From: Bin55 sp009840545 | GTDB taxonomy: Bacteria; Pseudomonadota; Gammaproteobacteria; Pseudomonadales; Azotimanducaceae | Length of the DNA stretch: 64,000 nucleotides | Assembly: GCA_965208815.1 (NCBI GenBank) | Contig: OZ242357.1 | Span: 124,001-188,000 of the forward strand | Reading direction: 5' to 3' | Shown: piece by piece, positions 43,287 to 52,575 of the stretch | How positions within the stretch are numbered: position 1 is the first letter of the stretch | Layout of the letters: every line of letters begins with the position of its first letter | Program-made: the position numbers and the translations under genes | Notes under the pieces: model-generated | Databases searched by the model: none | Told to the model about the DNA's origin: nothing | Seen by the model: only the letters and a program-made list of their open reading frames with translations

Positions 43287-43688
43287 CTAGTCCTTCGTTG
43301 TCTTTTTCTTCGGCCACAGAGACTTGCGGTTCCGTAGCAAATGGACACTGAACACAAACAGGCAGGCGAATGTCATCGCCAACGCCTGATTCAATTCGAT
43401 CGCTTGAGGAAGATCAACAACCAAGTGATTTATACGCATAGCAATCATTGCCACTAGGGTAAACAAGAGAGCGTGCTGTGCGTCGACTGTCCCAGTCAAT
43501 GTCGTACAGGCGAGATTGAGAAGGCCTACGATGAACACAAAGATGATGAAGCACAGAAAGGAATACACAAACCCAGGAGCCTCGATAGTAGCGAGAGGTA
43601 GCAAGTTCCAAATAACGTCGAGCGGGAACGGAGTCAGGGCAGCGCAAAGAGCGATGAGTCCAATACGGCGAAATCCGCCAACAGTCAT
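43287..43688 (-). CDS. Four-helix membrane protein of unknown function
   Basis: 133 residues with four membrane segments (about 8-26, 40-60, 70-88 and 98-115) and a basic C-terminus ending in KKKTTKD. Its ATG overlaps the stop of the 91-residue gene upstream (ATGA at 43685-43688). No family was recognised. Confidence 0.6.
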   Translation of the reverse strand: MTVGGFRRIGLIALCAALTPFPLDVIWNLLPLATIEAPGFVYSFLCFIIFVFIVGLLNLACTTLTGTVDAQHALLFTLVAMIAMRINHLVVDLPQAIELNQALAMTFACLFVFSVHLLRNRKSLWPKKKTTKD

Positions 43689-43960
43689 GCGTGACTCCTG
43701 AGTTTGACTCGATCATAGATTGCCGTAATGTGTTCAAACGAGATTACCAGGGAGTGCGAGACATTCGCGTCCTGATCGTGTAAGTGATATTTGAAACGAG
43801 TCTGCTTTCCACCTTGAAGGTAGGTGTCGTAGTCTCTTGTCAGAGTGCGCACATCGCTGAGGATTTCGGTACTCCAGGTTGCGCGGAACGGACCCAGAAC
43901 AGCGCCTCCTTGCAACGCGATAGTTATTTCGTGATTTGTAAGATTTTTTTCCTCTGACAT
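43685..43960 (-). CDS. Short protein of unknown function coupled to the membrane protein
   Basis: 91 residues, preceded by AGGACG. It has no membrane segment and looks like a small beta-rich protein with a histidine-rich patch (KYHLHDQDANVSHSL). It overlaps the following membrane protein gene by 4 bp. It is divergent from the VOC gene. No family was recognised. Confidence 0.55.
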   Translation of the reverse strand: MSEEKNLTNHEITIALQGGAVLGPFRATWSTEILSDVRTLTRDYDTYLQGGKQTRFKYHLHDQDANVSHSLVISFEHITAIYDRVKLRSHA

Positions 43961-44039
43961 TCTGCAACGTCCTGCGGACGACTTGGTGCTGTTGATATTA
44001 TTCTGGAGAGTTCGTGCTTGGCAATAAGTGAGGGAACAA

Positions 44040-44420
44040 ATGGGAATTCAGGCATATGATCACTTGGTAGTTCGCGTCGCAAACCTCGAGGAAGGGATCA
44101 AGACTTATAGAGATACGCTAGGTCTGGAATTGGATCGAACTGATCAAAGTGAAGCTCTCGGGATAAAGCAAGCCTTCTTCAATCTTCCAGGTGGTGGTTT
44201 CATCGAAATTGTCGCCCCAACGAGCTCAGACTCAGCCGTCGGAAAAGCACTAGAAGGAAGAGGTGAGGGTATGCACACCATAGCCTTTCGAGTCGACGAC
44301 TTGAGTGCAACCTGCGAAGCGATGAAAGCAGGTGGTGCACGTCTGATCGGGGAGGGTGGACCTCAAGTCTTTGTCCATCCAAAATCGGCGTGTGGAATCT
44401 TGTTGCAACTTTCCGAATAG
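44040..44420 (+). CDS. VOC-family protein, methylmalonyl-CoA epimerase-like
   Basis: 126 residues from the ATG at 44040 (GAGGGA upstream); a GTG at 44028 is less likely. There are two betaalphabetabetabeta units. Metal-binding positions fit the epimerase/glyoxalase pattern: H8 (YDHLVV), the glutamate in FIEIVAP, H in MHTIAFRV and the final glutamate-side strand GILLQLSE. The closest type is methylmalonyl-CoA epimerase, but the substrate could also be another acyl compound. It stands alone. Confidence 0.8.
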   Translation: MGIQAYDHLVVRVANLEEGIKTYRDTLGLELDRTDQSEALGIKQAFFNLPGGGFIEIVAPTSSDSAVGKALEGRGEGMHTIAFRVDDLSATCEAMKAGGARLIGEGGPQVFVHPKSACGILLQLSE

Positions 44421-44453
44421 TTAGTGCCTAGCCGGCAGAACTTAGTCGGTGCA

Positions 44454-44903
44454 TTACTTGTTTGTGCCGGATTCTTCCGCCTCAAGTGCCTTCGCATACG
44501 CTTTGATCTGCTTGTACCACTGATGGGACTGAGGTAGAAAGAGCAGAATGAGTGCGACCAAGGCCATGGTTTTGCTTGCCTGGTCGCCGAAAGGCATCTG
44601 TTGCATCGCTCCAATCGGCTCACCAGTATTTAGGATCTCGACGAGGAACACGATCAGCACGGCAAGTATTGCCCAGCGTACCCAACCGTAGCCGCGAAAG
44701 ACGGAGATTGCTACCGAAAACCAGAGGATGGTGAAGAAGACTTGTGCACCGTTACTCTCGATATCGCTCGGTGCAATCAGCCACCAACCGACTAGTATTA
44801 GTACGTTCAAGACAAGCAACAAAGATGCAACCGATACTGTAATCGGTCTATCCATCACCTGCGATGTGTTTGCTGACGTGTCGATTTGACTTGTTTGCGA
44901 CAT
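44454..44903 (-). CDS. Membrane protein of unknown function
   Basis: 149 residues with four hydrophobic segments (ASLLLVLNVLILVGWWLI, FFTILWFSVAISVF, WAILAVLIVFLVEIL and TMALVALILLFLP) and a charged helical C-terminus. The Thr/Ser-rich N-terminus is cytoplasmic. It is convergent with the VOC gene and divergent from nuoA. No family was recognised. Confidence 0.6.
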   Translation of the reverse strand: MSQTSQIDTSANTSQVMDRPITVSVASLLLVLNVLILVGWWLIAPSDIESNGAQVFFTILWFSVAISVFRGYGWVRWAILAVLIVFLVEILNTGEPIGAMQQMPFGDQASKTMALVALILLFLPQSHQWYKQIKAYAKALEAEESGTNK

Positions 44904-45041
44904 GAATGCCGCAGCTTGTTAACTCAGTGGTCGAAGGAAAACTATGTTAGCTGAATTTTCTCAGCGCATATTCGTTTCAAGCCTACGACTGATCCTTCTC
45001 TCGATTTCCGTTCGCTGAGACCTTGGTTCTTCCGATTTTGC

Positions 45042-45070
45042 TTGAAACATGTAATTGATTCCTGTATCGT
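45042..45070 (+). promoter_or_regulatory. Candidate sigma-70 promoter of the nuo operon
   Basis: TTGAAA (45042-45047) and TATCGT (45065-45070) are separated by 17 bp, about 80 bp before nuoA. Confidence 0.5.
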
Positions 45071-45150
45071 ATAGCCCGCTCGACCTCCACCCTGAAAGTC
45101 TCCGCTACGGAGAAGGGTGTGAGACCTGTGCGTATAGTCACTAAGGAAAC

Positions 45151-45570
45151 ATGTCGGACCACGTTGACATCCTGCCATTCCTGCTATACGCCTTGTGTGT
45201 CGGTGTCGTTCTTGCAGTCACACTGATCGTTTCGTGGTTCGCTGGATCTAGGTCAAGACACGGGCGAGCTAAAGAAATCCCTTACGAATCCGGAATCGTG
45301 CCTGTCGGGGACGCTGAAGATCTGCGCCTGTCCGTCGAGTTTTATCTTGTAGCGATCTTCTTCGTTATTTTCGATCTTGAAACGATCTTTATTGTTGCTT
45401 GGGCCGTTGTGGCAAAAGATGCCGGCTGGATTGGCTACATCGCAATCTCAATATTTATCGGGATTCTCTTGATTGCATTGCTTTATGAATGGCGTACGGG
45501 TGCATTGGATTGGGGTATCAAGTCTCGCCACACGACTCCTGACGCCTATTCAAGAAAGGAAGCTGCCTGA
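45151..45570 (+). CDS. nuoA: NADH-quinone oxidoreductase subunit A
   Basis: 139 residues with three membrane helices. The signature between helices 1 and 2 (PYESGIVPVGDAEDLRLSVE, then FYLVAIFFVIFDLETIF) is intact. It forms part of the membrane arm next to the quinone site. First gene of the operon; the stop overlaps the nuoB ATG by one base. AAGGAA lies six bases upstream of the start. Confidence 0.95.
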   Translation: MSDHVDILPFLLYALCVGVVLAVTLIVSWFAGSRSRHGRAKEIPYESGIVPVGDAEDLRLSVEFYLVAIFFVIFDLETIFIVAWAVVAKDAGWIGYIAISIFIGILLIALLYEWRTGALDWGIKSRHTTPDAYSRKEAA

Positions 45571-46256
45571 TGCAGTGGCGTTTGGTCAAGACAGCTCCCG
45601 ACGAGCCGATGGTCGACGCCGAGAGCGCGTACAACGAAGAGGCCTCCAAGAGTTTTCTAGTCGCTCGCTTAGAAGACTTGGTCGCATGGGGGCGCGCCAA
45701 CTCGATCTGGCCGTTCAATTTTGGCCTCTCTTGTTGCTACGTCGAGATGGCAACCGCCTTGACATCACGACACGATATAGCACGGTTTGGTGCGGAAGTT
45801 TTACGGGCGAGTCCGCGACAAGCAGACATGATTGTGGTTTCGGGAACGGTTTTTCGAAAGATGGCGCCTGTGCTGCAGCATCTCTACGAGCAACTGCTTG
45901 AACCACGTTGGGTTGTTTCGATGGGTTCTTGCGCGAATTCGGGCGGCATGTTCGACATATACAGCGTAGTTCAGGGCGTGGACAAGTTTCTGCCAGTTGA
46001 TGTCTACGTGCCTGGGTGTCCTCCGCGTCCGGAAGCGTTCATGCAAGGACTCACTTTGTTGCAGGAATCCGTCAAAAATACTCATCGACCGTTGTCGTGG
46101 GCAATTTCGGAAACTGGGGACGTACGGAAATACCAACCAAGCCAACGCGACAAACGTACTGAGGAACGTGTACGGGTTGCGGAGCTTGCCGAGCCAACGT
46201 CGGTAGGAGACGCTCCGTTGTCGAAAGACATGTTAGGTAAGAAGCGCGGCTCGTGA
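45570..46256 (+). CDS. nuoB: NADH-quinone oxidoreductase subunit B
   Basis: 228 residues, close to E. coli. It binds the terminal [4Fe-4S] cluster N2 through the paired cysteines in FGLSCCYVEM, the cysteine in MGSCANSGG and the one in VPGCPPRPEA. It passes electrons to quinone. The GTG of nuoCD overlaps its stop (GTGA). Confidence 0.96.
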   Translation: MQWRLVKTAPDEPMVDAESAYNEEASKSFLVARLEDLVAWGRANSIWPFNFGLSCCYVEMATALTSRHDIARFGAEVLRASPRQADMIVVSGTVFRKMAPVLQHLYEQLLEPRWVVSMGSCANSGGMFDIYSVVQGVDKFLPVDVYVPGCPPRPEAFMQGLTLLQESVKNTHRPLSWAISETGDVRKYQPSQRDKRTEERVRVAELAEPTSVGDAPLSKDMLGKKRGS

Positions 46257-48031
46257 CTGACCACGCAACGCTTGAGAATCCATCTGATCAATTGCTGCCA
46301 GAAGTGGCAGGCAATTTGATTTCGCGCTTTGGCGAAGGCTGCACCTATCAAGAAACCGCCGACGGAATTCCCAATGTGTGGATATCGCGCGAAGACATAT
46401 CGGATGTCTTGAAGTACCTGAAGAATGAGATTGAGCAACCCTATGAATTGATGTTCGATCTCTCAGCCATCGACGAACGGCTAAGAACAAACCGCGATGG
46501 TCAGCCAGAATCAGATTTCACTTTGTTCTACCACTTGATGTCGCTCTCCGGAGATAAGGATTTGCGCATAAAAGTTCCGCTACAAGATCAGGACTCTTCG
46601 GTATCCAGCGTCGAGTCGATTTACCCTGTTGCAAATTGGTATGAGCGCGAAGCATATGACATGTTCGGGATTGATTTCGTGGGACACCCGAACCTAAGAA
46701 GAATACTGACGCCTCCCTTATGGGAAGGCCATCCACTGCGCAAAGAGCACCCTGCACGTGCAACCGAGATGGACCCGTACAGCATGTCCGACGAATTCAA
46801 GGACGAGCAGCAGGAAGCTCTGAAATTCGTCCCTGAAGAATGGGGAATGAGTCGTGATGCTGCTCACACCGACTTCATGTTCTTGAATTTGGGTCCAAAC
46901 CATCCAAGTGTCCACGGTGTATTTCGAATAGCACTTCAGTTGGACGGCGAGGTCGTAGTCCAAGCCGTGCCCGACATCGGCTATCACCATCGCGGGCAGG
47001 AAAAGATGGCGGAACGACAGTCGTGGCATACGTATCTGCCTTACACAGATAGGATCGATTACCTCGGCGGCGTGATGAACAACCTGCCGTATGTTCTCAA
47101 TGTCGAGAATATGTGTGGCATTCAGGTTCCTGATCGCGCCCAGGTGATCCGTGTCATGCTGTGCGAAATGTTTCGAATTGCGAGCCACCTCTTGTTTTAC
47201 GGCACGTTTGCGCAAGACGTGGGACAGATGTCGCCTGTACTCTACATGTTCGTTGACCGGGAGCGCCTCTTCTCGATCATCGAAGCCATAACGGGCGGAC
47301 GCATGCATCCTAGTTGGTTTCGCATCGGCGGTGTGTGCCAAGACCTTCCCGACGGTTGGCATCAGATGGTCGTGGATTTTTGTGAATACATGCCCAAGCG
47401 TATGGACCACTACGACACGATGGCTTTGCAGAACAAAATCCTAAAACGTCGTTCTGTTGGAATTGGTGCGTACAACACTGAGGAAGGGCTGGATTGGGGA
47501 ATTACGGGCCCGTCATTGCGTGCAACCGGTAACGACTGGGATCTCCGTAAGAAGCGACCCTACAGTTCTTACGATCAGTTTGACTTCGACATTCCTACAG
47601 CAATTAATGGTGACTGTTACGACCGTTGTGTGGTGAGGGTCGAGGAAATTCGACAAAGTCTGAGAATCATTCGCCAGTGCGCTGACAACATGCCGGAGGG
47701 ACCCTATATGGCCGATCATCGGTTGGCGACCCCTCCTCCGAAAGCGCGTACGATGCAGGACATCGAGACATTAATTCACCATTTCTTGAATGTCAGCTGG
47801 GGCCCCGCCGTACAACCCTGTGAATCCGCTACGACTATCGAAGCAACAAAGGGCTGGAACAGCTTCTACTCGATATCAGATGGTGGAACCATGGCATATA
47901 GAACACGCGTCAGAACTCCTTCCTTTCCGGCATTGCAACAAATACCCTTCATCAGCAACGGATTCTTGGTTTCTGACTTGATTGCAATCATAGCCAGTAT
48001 TGATTTTGTTATGGCAGACGTTGATCGATGA
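46253..48031 (+). CDS. nuoCD: NADH-quinone oxidoreductase fused subunits C and D
   Basis: 592 residues from a GTG. Residues about 1-190 are the 30-kDa NuoC part (YPVANWYEREAYDMFGIDFV, then GHPNLRRIL). Residues about 200-592 are the 49-kDa NuoD part (NLGPNHPSVHGVFRI, GYHHRGQEKMAE, and the ending SIDFVMADVDR). The fusion is the E. coli-type arrangement. NuoD with NuoB forms the quinone-binding pocket. The gene overlaps nuoB and nuoE by 4 bp each. Confidence 0.96.
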   Translation: MTDHATLENPSDQLLPEVAGNLISRFGEGCTYQETADGIPNVWISREDISDVLKYLKNEIEQPYELMFDLSAIDERLRTNRDGQPESDFTLFYHLMSLSGDKDLRIKVPLQDQDSSVSSVESIYPVANWYEREAYDMFGIDFVGHPNLRRILTPPLWEGHPLRKEHPARATEMDPYSMSDEFKDEQQEALKFVPEEWGMSRDAAHTDFMFLNLGPNHPSVHGVFRIALQLDGEVVVQAVPDIGYHHRGQEKMAERQSWHTYLPYTDRIDYLGGVMNNLPYVLNVENMCGIQVPDRAQVIRVMLCEMFRIASHLLFYGTFAQDVGQMSPVLYMFVDRERLFSIIEAITGGRMHPSWFRIGGVCQDLPDGWHQMVVDFCEYMPKRMDHYDTMALQNKILKRRSVGIGAYNTEEGLDWGITGPSLRATGNDWDLRKKRPYSSYDQFDFDIPTAINGDCYDRCVVRVEEIRQSLRIIRQCADNMPEGPYMADHRLATPPPKARTMQDIETLIHHFLNVSWGPAVQPCESATTIEATKGWNSFYSISDGGTMAYRTRVRTPSFPALQQIPFISNGFLVSDLIAIIASIDFVMADVDR

Positions 48032-48516
48032 GTGGGAGCGAATTGGTATCGGCACTTAGCGTTGAGGAGATCGCTGAGATCGAAGAAGAGATTTCCCACT
48101 TGCCCGACCGAGAGTCCGCCGCCATCGATGCACTGATGATTGTTCAAAGGCATCGTGGTTGGGTATCTGACGAGAGCCTTTACTCGCTAGCTCAGTTACT
48201 GGAGATGTCGTCAGCCGAGCTTGACAGCATCGCCACGTTCTACAACTTAATTTACAGACAACCCGTAGGACGGCACGTCGTAATGGTGTGCGATAGCGTT
48301 TCGTGCTACGTAATGGGTGCGGACCAATTGGCAACACGGGTGCAGGACACGCTTGGCATCAAGTTTGGTGAGACGACGGAAGACGGACGATTCACTCTAT
48401 TGCCCATAGTTTGTCTGGGTGCTTGTGACAGGGCACCGACCATCATGGTTGACAAAGATCTCATTGGTCCGGTCGACGCTTCGTCGCTTCAACATGTCTT
48501 TGCGGGGTACGAATAG
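48028..48516 (+). CDS. nuoE: NADH-quinone oxidoreductase subunit E
   Basis: 162 residues, thioredoxin-like. Four cysteines for the [2Fe-2S] cluster N1a are in VMVCDSVSCYVMG and VCLGACDRAP. It sits beside NuoF at the NADH-oxidising end. Its stop overlaps the nuoF GTG (TAGTG). Confidence 0.95.
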   Translation: MSGSELVSALSVEEIAEIEEEISHLPDRESAAIDALMIVQRHRGWVSDESLYSLAQLLEMSSAELDSIATFYNLIYRQPVGRHVVMVCDSVSCYVMGADQLATRVQDTLGIKFGETTEDGRFTLLPIVCLGACDRAPTIMVDKDLIGPVDASSLQHVFAGYE

Positions 48517-49835
48517 TGTCGCTCGTTGACACAAAGCCGCTAATCGGACGCGTCGAAGAGGTGGGAGATCGTGTCGCTCTCGCGGACTACGAGTCTGGCG
48601 GTGGCTATGGCGGAGCGCGACGCGCACTTACTCAAATGTCGCCTGAAGAAGTGATCGACCTTGTGAAGGATTCAGGTCTCAAAGGTCGGGGCGGAGCGGG
48701 ATTTCCTACTGGAATGAAGTGGAATTTCGCAAAGGGTGAGCCCCTGACTCCTGGACCCAAATACTTGGTATGCAATGCCGATGAAATGGAGCCAGGCACG
48801 TTCAAAGATCGCTATTTGATGGAGTACAACCCCCATATCCTCATTGAGGGAATGATTATTGGTGCGTTTGCGATTCAAGCTGAAATTGCCTACATATTTC
48901 TGCGAGGCGAATATCACGAACCGTACGACCAGCTAATGAAAGCAATAGGAGAGGCAAAGGACAATGGATATCTTGGCACTTCTGTCTTCGGCACTGATTT
49001 CGATCTCGATTTGCGAGTTCACCTGTCGGGAGGACGCTACATTTGCGGGGAAGAAACTGCGTTGTTGAACGCTCTGGAAGGAAAGCGTGCTCAACCTCGG
49101 TCGAAGCCTCCTTTTCCTCCAGCAAGTGGCGCTTGGGGAAGGCCGACGATAGTCAACAACGTAGAGACATTCTGCAATGTTCCTGCAATCCTTCGCAATG
49201 GTGCGCAGTGGTATCAAGACCTTGGACTAACTGAGGACGCAGGAACGAAGTTGTACGGCGTATCTGGTCGAGTGAACAAGCCAGGACTTTGGGAGTTGCC
49301 CATGGGCACAACGATTCGTGAAATCGTTGATGTACATGCCGAAGGGATGCGCGATGGCTACAAGCTTCGAGGATTGCTTCCAGGTGGGGCATCGACGGAC
49401 TTTCTTGTCGAAGAGCACTTTGATCTTGCGATGGACTACGCAACGATTCAGTCGGCGGGAAGTCGGATGGGCACCGGTACGATGATTTTGATGGACGACT
49501 CGATTTGTCCCGTCGATATGTGTCGCAATTTGGAGCACTTCTTTGCCCAGGAGTCGTGCGGATTCTGCACTCCGTGTCGAGAAGGAATTCCGTGGGTAGA
49601 GTCTTTGTTGACGGACATTGAAAACGGAAAAGGACAACCGGGCGATCTTGAAATTCTCGATCAACATGCTGCTTATATAGGAGGTCCTAGCAACACATTT
49701 TGCCTGCATGCTCCCGGCGCGATGGAGCCGTTGCAATCGGCTCTGAAGTATTTTCGGGAGGACTTCGAACAACACATTAAGTTGAGCAGGTGTCCGTATA
49801 AGTCTCGAACGAAATCGCCAGCGAAAATTGACTAG
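48516..49835 (+). CDS. nuoF: NADH-quinone oxidoreductase subunit F (NADH-binding)
   Basis: 439 residues from a GTG. The NADH/FMN site is in GLKGRGGAGFPTGMKW and ICGEETALLNALEGKR. The [4Fe-4S] cluster N3 is bound by ESCGFCTPCREG and a later cysteine (NTFCLHAPGA). It oxidises NADH and feeds electrons into the chain of clusters. Confidence 0.96.
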   Translation: MSLVDTKPLIGRVEEVGDRVALADYESGGGYGGARRALTQMSPEEVIDLVKDSGLKGRGGAGFPTGMKWNFAKGEPLTPGPKYLVCNADEMEPGTFKDRYLMEYNPHILIEGMIIGAFAIQAEIAYIFLRGEYHEPYDQLMKAIGEAKDNGYLGTSVFGTDFDLDLRVHLSGGRYICGEETALLNALEGKRAQPRSKPPFPPASGAWGRPTIVNNVETFCNVPAILRNGAQWYQDLGLTEDAGTKLYGVSGRVNKPGLWELPMGTTIREIVDVHAEGMRDGYKLRGLLPGGASTDFLVEEHFDLAMDYATIQSAGSRMGTGTMILMDDSICPVDMCRNLEHFFAQESCGFCTPCREGIPWVESLLTDIENGKGQPGDLEILDQHAAYIGGPSNTFCLHAPGAMEPLQSALKYFREDFEQHIKLSRCPYKSRTKSPAKID

Positions 49836-49849
49836 CGGATGATCCATTG

Positions 49850-52570
49850 ATGGCAACCATAACCATAGACGGCATTGAGTATCAGACGGAGGAAGGCGCG
49901 AATCTACTTCACGCCGTCCTATCTAAACGTCTGGATTTACCCTATTTTTGCTGGCACCCTTCTTTGGGTTCCGTCGGTGCATGCAGACAGTGCGCAGTAA
50001 TCCAATACATGAGCCCTGAAGATGAGCGCGGTCGGTTGCAAATGGCGTGCATGACCAACGTAAGCGACGGAATGCGCATTTCCATTGAGGCTCAGCATGC
50101 AGCGGACTTTCGATCCTTGGTCATCGAATGGTTAATGGAGAATCACCCGCATGACTGTCCCGTTTGCGAAGAGGGAGGAGAGTGCCATCTTCAAGACATG
50201 ACGGTGATGACCGGACACTCAGTTCGACGGTATCGTGGCAGCAAACGAACGTGGCGCAACCAAGACTTGGGTCCATTCATCGGGCATGAAATGAACCGAT
50301 GCATCACGTGCTACCGATGCGTTCGATTTTATGGTGAGTATGCAGGCGGTACAGATCTCGGAGCATTTGGCTCGCGGGATCGGATGTTTTTTGGTCGATA
50401 CGACGATGGAACCCTGGAGAGTGAGTTTGCTGGAAACTTGGTTGAAGTGTGTCCGACCGGTGTCTTTACTGACAAACCCTTTGCCAGCCACTACACAAGA
50501 AAGTGGGACCTGCAGAGCGCGCCTTCCATCTGTCCAGGATGTTCGGTAGGCTGCAACACTTTCGCCTCCGAACGATATGGAACGCTCAGACGGCTAACGA
50601 ACCGCTACCACGGACAACTCAATCGCTACTTTATCTGTGATCGTGGACGGTTCGGATCGCACTTTGTCAATCGTGATGACCGTATACGGAATGCAGCAGC
50701 GATAGGCGAAGACGGGGTGTACGAATACGGGGACTCAAACAAGGTTGTTGAGCAAGCGGCAAAAACAATTGACGGTAACACTATCGGAATCGGCTCTCCC
50801 CGAGCGAGTCTAGAGTCCAATTTTGCGCTGCGAAAGCTTGTCGGGTCGGAGAATTTCTGTGTGGGGATTCAAGACTCCGAACTCGAACTAGTGAACACAT
50901 CGATCGAAGTAATGCGCGAAGGCGGATTCTCGGTACCTTCGCTTGATCAGGTGGAGCAGTCTGATGCGGTATTCGTACTGGGAGAGGACATATCCAACAC
51001 TGCTCCTCGCATAGCACTTGCTGTTCGACAGGCTTCTAGGCTTGTGTCGTTTGAGTTGGCCGCAGGAGCCGACATTCCTACATGGCAGGACGCTGGTGTA
51101 CGAGGTCATGCGCAGCACTCCAGGAGTCCACTATTTATCGCGACGCCAGCGTCTACGCGATTGGACGAAATTGCGACCGAAGTTGCGAGTGGATCCGTCG
51201 GCGAGCTCGTAGAAATTGGGAGATCAGTTGAACAAGCACTGAACAGTAAAGAGGAAGCGAGTGGATTTGCCGCTTCAGTAGCAAGTGCTCTAAATGCAGC
51301 CGAACGTCCTTTGGTGATAGCAGGATGCTCTCTAGGAAGCGATGCACTGCTTCAATCAGCGACACGAATTGCGCAGTCGTTGAATCGCAGTGGAAACGAC
51401 AGTCGACTCATTTTGGTTCCGAAAGAAGCCAACACGATGGGAGTCGCATTGCTCGGTGGAGGGTTGACGATGCCCCAAGCACTCGAACTAATGTCCTCCG
51501 GAACAACTGCCATCCTGCTTGAGAACGACCTCTATCGACGAGCCAATTCGGAGGTTGTGGATAGAGCACTGGAGGGAGGCAATTGCATTGCGCTAGACAG
51601 CATTGAGAATCCGACAATTGGCAAGTCGAAATTCGCGTTTCCCGCTGCGACCTATGCTGAACAGACGGGAACCTTCGTCAATTATGAAACCCGTGCGCAA
51701 AGATTTTTTCAAGTCTTTGAACCTTTAAATGAAATACAACCTTCGTGGAAGTGGCTCAGTCAGCTAGCAACTGCGGGTGGTCAAGACGAAGCGTCATGGG
51801 AGTCCTTTGAAGCACTTGCTAGCAAGTGCGCAGATTCGACCTTCGCAGAACTTCGCAAGGTTGCGCCAAGTGCTGACTTTCGTTTGACAGGCGGATCGAG
51901 AATTCCTCGCCAGACACATCGATACAGTGGACGTACAGCGATGCGCGCGCATGACGACATCCACGAGCCGAAATCCACCGTCGATTCAGAAACTCCGTTT
52001 TCCTATTCCATGGAAGGCCAAGTCTCGCCTGATCAAGACGGTGCCACCATTCCATACGCATGGTCTCCAGGATGGAATTCAAACCAATCCGTGTTCAAGT
52101 TTCAGCAGGAGGTTGGCGGTGAACTCGCGGGTGGAGATCCCGGGGTTCGGTTGCTCGACGTGTCGACAGTCCCAGTGACCAACGGTTCCGCGAACGAACA
52201 GTCAGATTCACAGTCTCGCGGCGAAAGTTCAGAGAAGGGCCTTGAGTTGGTCCCCTTGAACGATGTGTTTGGCTCAGATGAATTGTCGAGCCTCTCATGG
52301 CCAATACGAAAACGGATGCCTGTTCCCTACGCGGTCCTCAGCCAGCAAGACTCCGAAGATCTCGCTCTTCAATCTGGTATGGGTGTCAATGTGGACGGAT
52401 TGGAAGAGAGTCTAGAGGTGCGAGTCGATTCCCGAATGAGACCAGGATTGATTGGTATTCCGCACGGACTCGTCCGAGGATCTGAGGCGCTTGCGTCAAG
52501 GGTCGAGGTAGTTCGGGACCCAGAATACGTCGCCAGTAGCGACGATTCCGACGTGATTGCAAAGGGCTGA
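49850..52570 (+). CDS. nuoG: NADH-quinone oxidoreductase subunit G
   Basis: 906 residues, close to the E. coli length and clearly of that type (SGRTAMRAHDDIHEP, then PYAWSPGWNSNQSVFKFQQE). The N-terminal ferredoxin domain binds N1b (YFCWHPSLGSVGACRQCAV), then N5 (HDCPVCEEGGECHLQDM) and N4 (CITCYRCVRFYGEY). The extra cluster N7 motif is also present (CPGCSVGCNTF). The molybdopterin-type domain is non-catalytic. The ATG at 49850 is used; a TTG lies just before it. Confidence 0.95.
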   Translation: MATITIDGIEYQTEEGANLLHAVLSKRLDLPYFCWHPSLGSVGACRQCAVIQYMSPEDERGRLQMACMTNVSDGMRISIEAQHAADFRSLVIEWLMENHPHDCPVCEEGGECHLQDMTVMTGHSVRRYRGSKRTWRNQDLGPFIGHEMNRCITCYRCVRFYGEYAGGTDLGAFGSRDRMFFGRYDDGTLESEFAGNLVEVCPTGVFTDKPFASHYTRKWDLQSAPSICPGCSVGCNTFASERYGTLRRLTNRYHGQLNRYFICDRGRFGSHFVNRDDRIRNAAAIGEDGVYEYGDSNKVVEQAAKTIDGNTIGIGSPRASLESNFALRKLVGSENFCVGIQDSELELVNTSIEVMREGGFSVPSLDQVEQSDAVFVLGEDISNTAPRIALAVRQASRLVSFELAAGADIPTWQDAGVRGHAQHSRSPLFIATPASTRLDEIATEVASGSVGELVEIGRSVEQALNSKEEASGFAASVASALNAAERPLVIAGCSLGSDALLQSATRIAQSLNRSGNDSRLILVPKEANTMGVALLGGGLTMPQALELMSSGTTAILLENDLYRRANSEVVDRALEGGNCIALDSIENPTIGKSKFAFPAATYAEQTGTFVNYETRAQRFFQVFEPLNEIQPSWKWLSQLATAGGQDEASWESFEALASKCADSTFAELRKVAPSADFRLTGGSRIPRQTHRYSGRTAMRAHDDIHEPKSTVDSETPFSYSMEGQVSPDQDGATIPYAWSPGWNSNQSVFKFQQEVGGELAGGDPGVRLLDVSTVPVTNGSANEQSDSQSRGESSEKGLELVPLNDVFGSDELSSLSWPIRKRMPVPYAVLSQQDSEDLALQSGMGVNVDGLEESLEVRVDSRMRPGLIGIPHGLVRGSEALASRVEVVRDPEYVASSDDSDVIAKG

Positions 52571-52575
52571 TTCCG

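Noticed and set aside
46718..47410. 230-codon minus-strand frame inside nuoCD
   Set aside because: Lies fully within a conserved gene and is a shadow.
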